The notes under the pieces: model-generated
The model's database searches: none
Seen by the model: only the letters and a program-made list of their open reading frames with translations
Told to the model about the DNA's origin: nothing
Made by a program: the position numbers and the translations under genes
In this document: one piece after another, positions 8,501 to 30,666 of the stretch
Layout of the letters: each line of letters opens with the position of its first letter
How positions within the stretch are numbered: the first letter of the stretch is position 1
NCBI GenBank assembly: GCA_963693365.1
Contig: CAVNZM010000003.1
Location: forward strand, 8,618,001 to 8,682,000
Origin: Amoebidium appalachense
Taxonomy: Eukaryota > Ichthyosporea
Length of the DNA stretch: 64,000 nucleotides
Reading direction: 5' to 3'

Positions 8501-9700
8501 TTTGTAAGCAAGAAGGTCACTGGACCCTGTAATAGTTCATAATCAAAAGTAAGTGTTGGATTGTGTGTCATATGCTCCTGGTGAGCATGACTTAGATAAA
8601 ACTGGTCATGCTCCTGTGGGGCATGACGTGTACATAAAGACTTGTGCTGCCGTCGTTGAGTAAGTGCCAGATCCCAACGAGGGGGGGGGGGGGGGGTATT
8701 GCATATCCAATTGGGCATTATTTATATATTAGACTACTCATCGAGATATATATTTAATGGACTGCTAAATTATATCAAACTGGATATCTAGTGCATATCC
8801 AGACACGGAAGTGATGATATCCGATTGGATATCACTCATATATTAGATTAGTCCTTAGGATATACATGCAACGGATGAGTATTAGATATCACTGTGATAT
8901 AGAATACATATCCAGACACGTTGTTCGGATTTCTGCCTATATGTCTATTTATATATATAATATATGCAAGGGCCGATATCTAAAGGGTGTCTTTTGGTCG
9001 TCTATCACATCCATTTTCGTTGTTCATTTACTGATCCAGTGCATATATACTGGGATGCATGTTGGATATCTATGCTTTGGTCTACTTGGCAACTATTATG
9101 AGGTCTATTGGTGACCTGACTGTATATAGTCAATATAGGTATTCTATGCCTATATACATAGCTATCTGTATATCTAATGAACCGCATTTTCGGTAATAAA
9201 TCTATGCACAACCTATATGTATTGCATATCAAATTACATCTCTTTTGTATCAATTACATATATTTAGGTTACCCACAGCATATCAATTGGATCTCGATTG
9301 TGCACCTTTTATGCATGTTATATATATATATTACGTATCATAATGGATAGGGTTTCAGGTTTCCAGTCACTGGATACCTTCGTTGCATATCCAGTATATA
9401 TGCTGTGCATGTGTATTTGCATATCTAGTGTTCGATATCCACTGGATATCACGTTTCCCGTGGATATCTAGTGGATCCCTAACAGTAGTTATCCAATGGA
9501 TATCAGGGTTTTAACAGAATCTGATATCTATATACATATTAGCCGTAGATATCCAAGATTAATATCCATTTATATTTACATATCTTAAACCCATGAACTG
9601 GATGTAGGGTTATGTTCAGGATGGGTTTGAGTATATGGATATCTTTAATGTATCTTTTATGGGTTCCGGATGTTTCGGCAAGATTGCTGATGTGGGGCTA
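8501..9700. repeat. AT-rich tract dense in GATATC / ATATCC words
   Basis: No coding signal. About a dozen GATATC hexamers occur between about 8785 and 9645, where chance would give far fewer than one, mostly as tggatatc or gatatcca. A G run is at 8681-8697. The same words appear in the intron at 540-720 and near 8010-8080, so this may be a dispersed, strongly diverged simple-sequence family. Confidence 0.7.
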
Positions 9701-9946
9701 TTGATGGAAGCTTGAGGATCGCAATGGGCCCATGCAAATTGCCAAAAAGCGTGTGCGAATTGGTGAACGACAGAAGTGCCGAACATCATGATGTAGAGTG
9801 AGAGGAGTGGGAGGGACGCGTGTATGAAATAACGCCACCGCCAGCCAAGAAGGCACGGATTATTGCATCAACAGACACAACAGACACACAAAACGACACA
9901 AACAACACCACACCGATCCTAAAAGACACACAGACACACTGAATAG
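9701..9946. other. Left flank of the gypsy relic
   Basis: Contains one short open stretch ending in a TGA at 9939-9941, possibly a decayed part of the gypsy polyprotein. No conserved motif is visible. Confidence 0.3.
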
Positions 9947-11436
9947 AGCCGCGTTTTCGAAATATAACACCAACAGAAGTACGCACATATCAAAGAAATG
10001 ACCCGACATGCAAAGCAATTATTGACTATGCAACACAACAAATAACACCCACCGATGATAAGGTATACAGAGAAATATTACTGTGCAAAGACGCATACAT
10101 GGTGCATGATGATATTTTATATAGAGTAAGCACAGTCACGAAAAGACCCAAAAGATATTTTACGCCACGCATTATATGTTCCCTACGGCCTCAGACACAA
10201 CACATTCCTTGCATGCCACGAGGATGTATCAGCAGGACACTACGGGTTTAATAAAACCTATTAAGAATACGCGAGCGCTTTTTCTGGCCATCCATGTACG
10301 CAGACATACTAGCATGGTGTCGTGGATGCAAAGTATGTGCAACACGAAAATCTTACCCGCTGTAGCACACGCATGCCGTCCACTTTCCGCGAACCAGACC
10401 ACTTAACCCAGCAACACTGAATGGGAATACGCACATATTAGTAGCTATCGATGAATTTACACGGTGGCCAGAAGCATGGCCTATGACCGAACCCACTTCC
10501 GAGAAAATCGCCAAATTTTAAATATTAGTGGAAGAATTTATACGTAGGCATGGGATAGCCAAAAGCTTTCGGTTAGACAGAGCAAATTATTTCAAAAGTA
10601 AATTATTTACTGCAATATGCCAAGCATTAGGCACAGAACAAAAACTCACGCCCGCATATTATCATGATGCCAATGGACAGTGTGAAAAATTAAACCGGGA
10701 TTTAACAAATAACCTAGCTATGTTCACGCAAGAGTACACAAAAACATGGGACTTATATGTGCCGTATTTTCTTTTTGCATGCAGAAACACAGTGTGCAGT
10801 GCAACAGGACACACACCAGCAGAGCTCATGTATGGAAGAACGTTGCAATCTCCCTATGACCAACTATTAAATCACCCTAGTGACATCCCCTACTCACCGA
10901 AGGAATATTACCAACACTTATTAGAAAAACTATGTTTTGCACATGCACGTGCAGCAGAAATCTCCCGAATTGAAAGACAAAAACAAGCAGAAAAGCGAAA
11001 TGAGCACACAAAAGCCAAGTTTTGGGATATAGGTGACAAAGTATGGGTATATATACCAAGAAAAATAAAGGGTGTATCTCGAAAGCTCCTGCATATGTGG
11101 CACGGTCTTTACACAATAGTGAAACATGTAACAAACTCAACCTACGAACTAGCTAACACAAAAGGAAAGAAACTTAAAGCCCCCGTGCATGTATCCCGCA
11201 TCAAGCCTTACTATAATCCTAATGCAAGACCCACCGATAAAATCCCTATGCCTATAATTGACACTCCACTCACCGAAACAGATATTCCCTCTCCACGTGA
11301 TGCCACACCTATAGCTGTAACGGGACAAATTGCTTCCAAAAGTGGAAGATACTGGAGAATAAAATGGTCTGACGGACAAGAAAACTATGATATGCCCCTC
11401 CAACATATGATGCACAAAGGTGGTGCACCGGCCTAG
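9947..11436 (+). pseudogene. Ty3/gypsy retrotransposon integrase relic
   Basis: The 3' part of a gypsy pol gene with several lesions. An upstream frame (IEPRFRNITPTEVRTYQRN...) covers the linker before integrase. The H2C2 zinc domain follows in shifted frames: CHEDVSAGHYGFNKTY, then RIRERFFWPSMYADILAW and CRGCKVCATRKS. The integrase core begins VAIDEFTRWPEAWPM (first Asp, codon 10450). It has an in-frame TAA at 10519-10521, then the open frame from 10528 with FRLDRANYF (second Asp, codon 10576) and NGQCEKLNRDL (Glu, codon 10684). This is the exact D-35-E spacing of retroviral-type integrases. Downstream come a GPY/F-like module (LHMWHGLYTIVKHV ... HVSRIKPYY) and a C-terminal YWRIKWSDGQENYDM segment that may be a chromodomain remnant. 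I found no reverse transcriptase, protease or clear LTRs. It cannot be active. Confidence 0.85.
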
Positions 11437-11875
11437 GTTGATATTTCCCTTAAACATACTTGTATTTATAAGTGATAAGCTATGTTCGATATAAAGGTTT
11501 TTAAAATGCACTGAGCATATGGTTAAAGGAGAACACAGCCGCTGTTTCGGCCCGGTTGAGGTCATTATGGTGTCAAGCGAATGATCATGAGTAGGTTTTT
11601 TTTTTTAAAATAGGTAGAAGCATCAACGCACGGACCCAGGCTGAGCCAACGGTTGGTTTTCACGGAGTGGGGCGCAGCAGCTGGCAGCTGCCAGCTTTTG
11701 CACAAGCTGCAGCTGGCCGCCCAAATAGATGATTGTGCCGAAACACCAATCATATTTCAGAATATATAAAAGCCTTGTATAGCTACTGATATATGACGCA
11801 TCATACTACGAGGCTTTTTTATTGGACACATAATAGCCAAATACGGATCGTTATTTGCTGTTGTCAGCGAATAGA
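11437..11875 (+). promoter_or_regulatory. Spacer with TATA box upstream of a candidate first exon
   Basis: Unique sequence. It has a self-complementary cagctggcagctgccagc-type stretch around 11670-11720 and a clear TATA sequence (atatataaaag at 11762-11772) about 110 nt upstream of the ATG at 11876. A gypsy LTR could end here, but I could not define one. Confidence 0.35.
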
Positions 11876-11950
11876 ATGAATCTTATCTCAAGTTTTCCCA
11901 GCCGCTTAGCCTCGGGAACAACAACAGATCGAGATACATTTGTACAACAC
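11876..11950 (+). CDS. Candidate first exon of an unidentified gene
   Basis: The ATG at 11876 is followed by 25 codons (MNLISSFPSRLASGTTTDRD, then TFVQH) ending at a strong donor, gtaagg, at 11951. A TATA box lies about 110 nt upstream. The sequence could be a targeting presequence (Ser/Thr/Arg-rich, few acidic residues), but it is too short to judge. The next exon would lie beyond more than 2 kb of CT/CA repeats and was not found. An ORF beginning at 12185 runs straight into the repeats and is not convincing. Confidence 0.3.
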
Positions 11951-14181
<2,231 letters not shown>

Positions 14182-15656
14182 TTGTTTTGTACGGGTCTAA
14201 GGGAGCAGAGTGCACAGAGGTGTCATGTAAACACGACAAACACTATATGGAGAGGGCAATCGGAGTTGTTCACGACACAAGAAAGTTTGAAACAACAACT
14301 GACGTTTATTGCACTCTCGGGCTATTTTGTTCTGGCTCATTCATCATCTCATCTCAACTAAAAGAAGGGAACCAAACGGGTTCCTTCAATCTAAAGAGCA
14401 ATACTTTCCCATCTAGAAACGCTTTCTAACTTCCGGCACAACAGAAGCTTAGAAACTCTACGTAAATAAATTAAGTAACTCAAACAACTTGTCACTATTA
14501 ATACTCATATATATTTACATTCGTCTCTATAAAGAAACTCATCTAAATACATATATTACCTAATAGTCGACACTCTCAGAGTGAGGACACATCATGGGAA
14601 TGCAACAGGTTGCAAAAGGTTACAATGTTACTCTGTCCGAAACTAGACGCCTTCCGCCCTCGAATTGCCGCCATCCGTTGAGGATTTGTGGCTTCAAGGT
14701 GTTTCCGGGCCAAGGGTATGTACATCTATCTGGAAATTCTCGGGAAATTTAGGTACCTTGCGGGAAAGGAAAGTTGCCCGAAAGATAGGTGAAAATTTGG
14801 GAAAGGAGCGAGAAATTTAGCATATCGTGGGATAGATGATCTTGTTTGATCCGAGCGATCTATCTCCGGAATTTCGAAAAAAGTAGGCCGGAAAGATCCA
14901 AATTTCTCGTGGTCTAGGGGTATGTATGTGGTATATAGGGTATGGTTTACAGGTTTTTGCCCTCTTCCTTTGGAAGGCACATGATTGGACTGCAAGAATC
15001 GTAAACAAACCAAAAAAAGGTGGGAGTTTTAACCATGTCAAATGACATTGTTTTCCTGAGAGAGGGGCGATGGGATTGTGTGTAATCCAATCAAAGTGAG
15101 CATAACAAGAGCTTGGCTGGCTATAAATGGCTGGAACAGGTTTTTGGCGGGCCCGCCAGTGCTGAGCCTAAGCACCACTTTAAAAAAATTTACTCTTGGA
15201 GGGAAATGATTGTAGTGGCTGAAATCGCAAGATTAATGTAATTGGCAGCATTCAACCAATGAAAACAAATGTTTGCAAGCGATTGTTGACACTTTGGAAA
15301 GGTATATGGGTTTACACACTTTTTATTGCGTGGACACTGCCGGAGGCCCAGCCACATTCGACGGCCTACTGCGTTTTCCAGCGCAGCCAATCAAATGCAT
15401 CCAGTGACATATGTACATGCTAGGCAACAATGAGCGCCATCGTAGTATATGACACCCCTATTACATATTATGGGTAAGCAGAGGCTAGCGCTATCGGTAG
15501 CTCCGAAAGAAAGTTAAGGCACCGGATCACAATATCATACTGTGCAGCATTAATAAGGCGATCTAGGATAGTCATCTTAAAACGGATATATTGAGGAAGA
15601 GAGGAAGAAAAGAGAATAAAACCGCCAACAACCTCCGGTTCTAATACGTTAGCTAA
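14182..15656. other. AT-rich unique region, no gene recognised
   Basis: Noncoding-looking sequence. Part of it (about 14290-14600) has LTR-like features on the minus strand and shares the word cctaatagt with 17200-17215, so the two could be related solo-LTR remnants; this is weak. A perfect 12-bp palindrome (ggcgggcccgcc) is at about 15146-15157, just downstream of a TATA-like ctataaat. Confidence 0.35.
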
Positions 15657-16622
15657 GGGCCTGTTTGGCAACGCGGAGTTCGCGGCCTAACTCCGGAGTA
15701 AGATCGATTTTGGAGTTAGGGCGTAACGCGAATTTCTGAAATCCGCGGATGCCAAACAGACGGCCCAATCTGGCCTGTGAACGCTGGAATCCAAACCCCT
15801 CGGACATCGCTTGAACTCCAAATTCTAGAATCCACCTCCGGAGGTGGATTATGCGCAAAATGTTCAACTCCGTGTGAAGGTCTAAACCAATGAAAATACA
15901 TGTCATGAGACCTTTTCACATACCTCTCTCGGCCAATAGTCGGCAGTGCAATATAGCCAAAAAACGTTAAAGTGGAAAAGGCGCCAAACGGAAAGTCCGT
16001 TGTCACCGGCATGGCCAGCTTGCTGGTGAGCCTGCGACAGCCCGAGCGCAGGCTGCGACACAGCCACACACAGCCGGCCACGTGTGGTAGGTCGTATAAA
16101 AACAAGCCCCCCCTCAACTATACTTCCTCTTCGCGGCCAACTTGTAGGCAACTTTTTTTTACCATTAGACAATCTTTTGCACATTGGTCAAGATTGTCTG
16201 AACCGACAAGATGCCTGTAGGGTGAAGCAAAGAATGCAATTGCTGCAATTGCGGCCGAAAGGGCCATGTTTCGTGCTAAATACATAGTGGTTTTGCAACC
16301 GGAAACGTTGTTGTTGTTATATATGCAAATGGTATCATCACAGTGTATACAAATACATACATACGGGACAATGCACAGTCACGAGTACTGAGTCCTAGGT
16401 ACGATATACGTGCAAAGTATGTGCACGCCGATCAACGTAAAACTTGCGCAATGTGACTTGGTAAACTAAGCTGAAAAAAGTGTTGTCTGTTTGGCACGAG
16501 CGGTTATCTACGCCAGGTTTTGACCTAAATCCGCATTACGAGTCAGAATCTGGATACTGATTTGATACCCGGCGTATACGGTCTACGCCGGAGTTCGTAA
16601 CTCCGGGTTGCCAAACAGGCCC
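15657..16622. mobile_element. PIF/Harbinger-type MITE with TAA target duplication
   Basis: The left end, gggcctgtttggcaac at 15657, and the right end, gttgccaaacaggccc finishing at 16622, are inverted copies. Each is flanked by TAA (15654-15656 and 16623-16625), the target-site duplication of PIF/Harbinger elements. The 966-bp interior has no transposase ORF. Each end contains a second, inward-facing copy of the terminal motif: gatgccaaacagacggccc at about 15750-15768, and tgtctgtttggcacgag at about 16485. The ends are thus themselves small inverted units. The interior also holds a TATA-like cgtataaaaac near 16094 and a 22-bp perfect palindrome. Confidence 0.8.
15829..15850. repeat. Perfect 22-bp palindrome inside the MITE
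   Basis: The 11-base half aatccacctcc is followed immediately by its reverse complement. There is no spacer. Confidence 0.9.
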
Positions 16623-17502
16623 TAACAGGTTGCACTTATTGATAGATATGCAGCCGCGAGTAAACCGCCCCCCACACATATTACACATACGAGCAGGAGA
16701 CACCAGAAACCGATTACACCGCCAATCCATAATCATCTTTGCGTTTTTACACCACACCACATTTACGACTAAACGAATCTATTGTTATTTTGTGTGGGTA
16801 AACGGAGAAGCAGAGAGCACAGATGGGTGTTATGTTATACACAACACAGAGACACACGGGAGAAACACAACCGGAGAGGTGGAACGATTTCTGGAACCAT
16901 AGGAAATGAATACGACTGCTTAATATTTATTCCAAGATGAAGTCCCTTTTATACTTGGGAATGTGAAAACAATAAACCAATCAAAAGAACGAAAACTCTA
17001 TTTTCCAATCAGAAAGACGAAAACTATGAGTGTAAAATATATCGATCAAAATGTCTGTCGACACATAGAATATAATCAATCCTCTAATGAAAGAAACTTC
17101 TAATAAAAGCACGGAAACATTTAACAAAATGAAACCACTTATGTAACTATTAGTTCACAACATACATTTATACATGTTCTTATCATAACACGTCTAAATA
17201 TAATTATTCCTAATAGTTGGAGAACATAGCACAATGCTACGTCGTGAGAAAGGAATGAGAAAGGAATGTAAGTTACTATATTTGGGAAAATACAAACGAG
17301 ATTTGATTGGATGACATATATAGATTTTGACACAAACGACAATACGTGTGCGCGAGCTAAGTATGTCGATACGTACACAGATCTAAGATATCGGTGTACA
17401 CGGAAACAGAAATAAAAGAAGGAAAGGAAGAAAGGAAAAGGAAACAAACTACAACAAACTAATAAACAAATACAAAACTCAACTTCTAAGTCTTGCTGAG
17501 AA
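16623..17502. other. AT-rich spacer between MITE and LINE relic
   Basis: No convincing gene. From about 16900 the sequence is strongly AT-rich with possible LTR-like character. It probably includes the 3' end of the LINE (minus strand). Confidence 0.3.
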
Positions 17503-19345
17503 TCAAGTGAAGATGACATCTATGTATGAACGAGACTCTCTAACCGTATCCGCCATATAAGCTACTATTAGTTGGTGTTCAGTTTGCGGTCCTAACACCG
17601 GAAGGGACTCAACACGTAGAGTAAAAAGATATCTATCAGCCATAGACTTGAAACTATTCATATTCACACTATGATCTAGCCGTACCTCCGGTGGGGTCGC
17701 CAGCCATTCCGCATAACGCTCGGCAATGGGCAGAGACAATGGGGAAGGGGAGAGGTACTAGTAGAGGGGCGAGTCCGGTGGGGATGCGTGTAGCCGGAAG
17801 AGCGGGTGATCCGGGACACAAGCGGACAGGCGGGTGATGTGCTCGTGAAATTTAAGGGCTAATTCGTGTACGCGTTGTGATGGTGGTGTGAGTGCGTAGA
17901 GAGAATCAAAAAGGCGTCTAGGGATAGGTGTGGAGAGACCAGCAGTGAGAAACGTACAACAAGTTGTGTAGTGGAAATCATCTATTGATTTGAGGACATT
18001 AGCCTACGGTAACAGTATCAGGGGGTGCCATAGCTAGTAAGGGCAACCCGTATTCAGACAAAGGGCGAATATATGTGCGAAATATACTAAGACGATTGTA
18101 TTAGTAGGCCGGTGGACAGTATGAGAAAGAGTAGCAAGATACACATCCCTAAATAACCGAAGACACCTGCCTGCACTCTCCACCCGACGGTCGATCATCC
18201 GTTTGAAACATATGCCCCATTCGTCCACCGGAATCCCCAAATACTTGTATTCGATTGGGCGAGGGAGGGGACTGCCGAAATGATACAAAGACGGTCGTCC
18301 CATGCCAGTATCGATTTTGATAAAAGGGCACACTTTATGACATTAACCTTCATATCGTTGCGCTGGCACCAATGTTCAACCACACGAATGTATTGCCGTA
18401 GTTCGATAGGATCGGATGACACAAGCACAATATCATCGGCAAAAAAGAGGGCGGGGGGAGCCTGGGATGGCAACCCCCCGTCAATTTGTGCCGCAGAAAG
18501 AGCGTCGGCTAAATCATCAATATACAGGTTGAAAAGAAGAGGGCTTAGCAGGGACGCTTGAAGTACCCCCGCGCGTGCGGGTAAACCCTGGGGATAGCCG
18601 CCCATTAACCACCGCTCGTCCGCGTGTAATCGTAAACATAGCTTTCAGTAGCCGACCCATTTGGAATGGGACACCGCGAGTGGCCAACTTGGCCCACAGG
18701 CGAGGGAGGTCGACCGTGTCGTACGCGTTCTTAAAATCAATAAATACGAGGTGCTCGGTATCCCTAGGAGTTGCATTATGTAGAGTGAGGATTTGTGCGT
18801 AACATGAGTGTCGATGCCGAAACGCCGCCTGAAGAGGGCTCAGCTGGGAAGCCTGCTTAAGGGTGGGGTTACGGGAAAAGGCCTGTAAAAGGCCACTTTC
18901 GAATATTCGGCGAAAAACGGACGTAAGGGTGATAGGGCGAAATTCGTGAATGGGACCCCGTGCAACTGTTTTCTTGATGGGAAACACTATGGTGGCTAGC
19001 CACTCCGAGGGCACTTTACCGACATCAGAATACCAGCTAAACAATTCGCTAAGAATACACGTAAGTGGTGGCGGCGGGCCACGCTTTTCGTCTTTCTCGG
19101 GTCGGGGTGGGATGAGTACCTTAAGTAGTGCCATAGGGATGCCGTCCGGCCCGCACGCTTTGCGGGACGGGTAACGGGAGACTAACTGCCATTACCGCAT
19201 CTGGGGTAAAAAGTTCCCCCAGTTCAGTCCCAAACTCAGCCGGCCCCGCTGGCCACGACATTTCAAATTTCAAGTGCATTTTCATGACATCAATCTTGAC
19301 GAGTGATTGGACATAAACCAATTGGATTAGAGAACTTGCAACCAT
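17503..19345 (-). pseudogene. Non-LTR (LINE-type) reverse transcriptase relic
   Basis: Minus-strand frames together spell a LINE reverse transcriptase. The most upstream part includes RKACGPDGIPMALLKVL, the 'K.PGPDGIP' motif, which is cut by a frameshift near 19165. The frame at 19134-18517 carries FRPITLTSVFRRIFE and LVFIDFKNAYDTVD (catalytic Asp). The frame at 18605-18195 carries LQASLLSPLLFNLYIDDL and the active-site box FADDIVL near 18430-18447. The thumb motif EYKYLGIPVDEWG is in a third frame (18333-18034), and a C-terminal tail ends at 17503 after an in-frame TAG near 17760. At least three lesions make it inactive. An endonuclease domain was not seen. RTs of this type copy their own RNA at a nicked target. 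Confidence 0.85.
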
Positions 19346-24839
<5,494 letters not shown>

Positions 24840-26070
24840 TCTATTTGACGTCCTTACACGATTTGCGTGTGTGCTGAAAGTTTTATATTTGTGCGTGCAC
24901 CTGCGGCTGTGTGTGTCTGTGGTATTCAAAGAAAAAGACACCAAACGAGGTTTTTTGTTGAAGGAGGAAATATTCATGAAGGGAACGTGTGTGTGCATGG
25001 GGGTGAATGGGGGGGGAGGGCGGGGGTGGAGGAGGGGGGAAAGCCGGGAGGGAGAGGGTGAAGGGAAATCAGCGGATTAAGTGTACAGCATAGGAAACAC
25101 CTGGTGTCTTAGTACGCTGTGCAAGTGAAGGCAGGGGGGGGTCCGATAAGGATACTTTTTCAGTTTCGACACAACGTGGAGCGTGCGTGGCTGATGGTTG
25201 GGTCATTGGGCCGGACATGATAGCAAACGATTAGGGTAGTGAAAAAGGGGTCTTTGGGATGAGGCAAGGGTGGAGAAGGAAGTGATGGTTGGGGGGGGCG
25301 GGGGAGGGAGGGGGGGGGGATGGGATGTAAGGGGGATCTTTGCTCTGCAAAGAGATGGGGCCTTTTTGGGTGTTTCGATAAAGTTTGGTTTGGTTGGTTG
25401 ACCGAAGGTGTGGGTGTTTTTTGGGTTCTTCCTCAACCCACTCCATCAGCCCTCCCCCCTCCCCCCTCCTCTCCCCCCTCCCCGTTCCTTCCTCCCCCCC
25501 TCCCCCCCCCTCCCCCCCCCCCCCTACCCTCCCCCCCCCCCCCCCCCCCAACTGAAGTCCTGTTCAGCCCAGGATAGTTTCACACCAGAAATCGAAGACC
25601 AAAAAGGTCAACTGCTCCCCATTTTTCCCGTTTCCCCAAATCCTCCACAACCCAATGTGTTCCCCCCACTTGTGATATTGTATCTGTGGCAACCTTGGAT
25701 CCGAGGAAAGAGGGGAGGGGAGAAAAGGCTCACACGAAAAGCAAATGATGAGGGAGAGGGAGATGGGGTAGGGGGAGAGAAGGGTTTGGGGGGGAGGGGG
25801 GGAAGGGGGGGAAGAGGGATCATAAGAATTCCTTGGTGTATGCACCAAGCTCTTACCAATAGTATTAAAATATCCTTGTACATAGGGGGTTCACTTGGGT
25901 TTAACCTTTTTCAAGGATCTAGGTGTTAGTGTATAGGCTATCGATAAACTGACACATGTTTCTTGATAATGTCCTGCTTAGCATGTTTTACAAAGTACCG
26001 AAAGTCATCTTTCAATCCCCTTTTGCCCCCGGGTGGGTGGTGGTAGTGGTGGAGGATGAATGTTTTGAAA

Positions 26071-26111
<41 letters not shown>

Positions 26112-26660
26112 GGGGGGGCAGGTGTGGGTGGGGGCGTGAAGGGGTGCGTGGGTGTTTTTGTTTTTATTTTATTTTCTTTATTTTATTTTATTTTTTTTTT
26201 TTGGGGGGGGGGGGGGGGGAAGGAGGGGCAGCGATGTTTTTACGGTGGGAAGGAAAGGGGGGGAGGGGGGCTTAAAAGTTTTAATGTGCAGATTTCAGAG
26301 TCTGTTTCTCGTCTGTGTGGAAGCGCACACGCGTGTGTTTGTGTTGGTGTTTTCTTTCCGTTTCTGTTTTTTTCTTTTTTTTTCTTTTCTTTTTTTTTCT
26401 TTTAGGAAGGGGAAGGGGAGGAAGGGGGGGGGGGGGGGGGGGGGGGGGGGGGAGGGGGGGCTGCACTGGGAGGTTTGGCACTATTGATGATACTTGTGCG
26501 ATTTATTTGAAGTCTCATGCCACTGGCAGAGAGACTAATCATTCGTGAAAGTGCCAAAATCCAATCTTTCCCAAAAGCAATCTTTTCGTGCCGTTGTAAA
26601 GCTGAAGAGGTGAAAGGCTTGAACACCTCCCTCCCTCCCCTCCCTTCTCGACCAATCGAA
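24840..26660. repeat. Diverged large duplication, copy 2
   Basis: Second copy of the unit at 20210-22590, in the same orientation and order, about 75-85 percent similar in the matching stretches by eye. It carries its own long G runs (26071-26110, 26202-26219, 26427-26451). Noncoding. Confidence 0.75.
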
Positions 26661-26820
26661 ATGCCTATAACTAAAAATAAATATGTATAATTATCATTTC
26701 AGAAAAAGGCGAAAAGGAATAGAAGATCGCAAATTCCTAATTCCTATAGACCTGCATACATCTTTCATCCAATCAAACTACATCTAGCAATGTAGATCAC
26801 GGCCAACAACAATCTTAAAA
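26661..26820. other. Short AT-rich 3' flank of the two-repeat gene
   Basis: Downstream of the stop codon on the minus strand. No canonical AATAAA is seen in this interval. Confidence 0.4.
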
Positions 26821-29131
<2,311 letters not shown>

Positions 29132-29222
29132 CTTGGCGGTAGGTTTGAATGGTAAAACTAGAATAGAGTTGATATTGGGTGTGCGAGAGAACAAGAATGA
29201 TGGGAGACGGGGAGGGTTTTGG

Positions 29223-29230
29223 TTTATATA
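29223..29230 (-). promoter_or_regulatory. TATA box of the two-repeat gene
   Basis: The minus strand reads ctatataaacc, about 95 nt upstream of the ATG at 29131. This suits a TATA-driven start with a 5' leader of roughly 60 nt. Confidence 0.6.
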
Positions 29231-29911
29231 GCCGGTGGGTGAGCCACTCACAGGCTGGTGGAATGTGCATTTTGTCGCCTGGGCGTCAAATTCCTCGGGA
29301 ACCAATCAAGCAGGGTCAAATAAAAACCGATCGGGCTAATGATTGGCTTTGCACGCACCGTATCTAGCTGCTGATTCGCTAAGATCTGGAAGTCTTTTGT
29401 ACCTGACATAGAGCCAATCATTGCGGTGCTTGCCAGCGGCTGTGCAGCCTGTGCTCACGGTACGGGCCGGCGGCACTGCGGCGGTGCCGGCGGTGCAGCC
29501 CCTTCGAAGTGCTTTGTAGTCAGCCAGTTCAGAACACACACATTGTATATACTGTTACATTATGTATTTTTATAGAGTAAACAATGGGGGACTGGCTGCG
29601 TTCGTTTTGCTCTCGAAAATCCGTAGCAGTAGAATTGCCGCATGCTCATCATGGCAATCGCAAAAACAGGCCTAATAGGCCGGAGGCCCGAGATGATGTA
29701 ATCATATCATACGCGCATGATACTCGGAGGCCTGGCCTTGGGGAATCAGGGCGGGCGGGCGGGCGGGCGGGCGGGGGGAGAGGGGAAGGGGGGAGGGGAG
29801 GGGGGGGGGGGGGGGGGGGGGGAAGGGAGGGGGGGTGTACAGAGGGGAGGGGGGGAAGGGAGGGGAGGGGGGTGTACAGAAGGGGAGGGGGCACGGGGGG
29901 CGGGGGGAGAA

Positions 29912-29971
<60 letters not shown>

Positions 29972-30666
29972 CGCTGAGTACACCAAAAATAAGCCAGTAA
30001 CAACCGAACTTCGGCGAAGCAATTAGCGAGTCTGGAGGTTTGTTGATAATTCGCACAGATCTATTCGGACACTTTTGTCCTAATAAACCTATTTTTAGAC
30101 GATCGCGCTATTTCTAGCGCAGTTGCATAGTAACCAGGCCTCAAAAAGGTGAAAAACGTGAAATTCACGTCATTTCGACTTAGTAACATATATAACATGT
30201 AGGGTCTCCGACGCCATCTCTTGGGCGCATTTGGTCATCGAAGTTGGCGACCTTCTAAGAAAACACGTGGTTTTTCCGCTAAATTTTATTTTAAACTAAA
30301 ATAACTTTGGTTGTGTGTTTCTGGAGCGGCTAAGACCACTATGTGCTGCTAGCTAGAGATATAGGCTAACGCATGCAAAAAACCCGACCACCTAAGCTTA
30401 ATTCTGAGGCAACCTACCTAAGGTCCAACTTAGGGCAACTTTTATCGAGAAAACCTTAGCCACACTGTCCCTGTTACCACCCGTTCTACTTCTAAGACAA
30501 TGTTTACGACTTTTCTTCAATTTTTCTGGCTAGTTAATGAGGAAAGTAAGTACAAAAGGTTTTAAACGTTGTTCTTCTTTACACTTGTTGCTACTAGTTC
30601 CGGTCCCTTCTATTGTAGAAAGACAAAATAAAGGAAGCTTATACCCCACGAAAGGTATGCTCGACA
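29231..30666. other. Intergenic region with a weak plus-strand ORF and long G run
   Basis: The ATG at 29584 begins a short open stretch (MGDWLRSFCSRKSVAVELPH...) of about 58 codons. It then dissolves into Gly/Arg polymers over a G-rich tract (29756-29969, with a pure G run of about 60 near 29910-29969). It could be a first exon, but no clear donor is seen. An AATAAA-like sequence lies near 30081. The rest (30000-30660) is unique with no gene recognised. Confidence 0.35.

Noticed and set aside
14290-17220. A pair of solo LTRs around 14290-14600 and 16900-17220
   Set aside because: Only short shared words (cctaatagt) and general AT richness; no matching TG...CA ends or target duplications could be defined.
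29584-30000. A 138-codon ORF starting MGDWLRSFCSRK
   Set aside because: Coding look ends after about 58 codons, then poly-Gly from G runs. No donor or homologue is evident; kept only as a note in the region entry.
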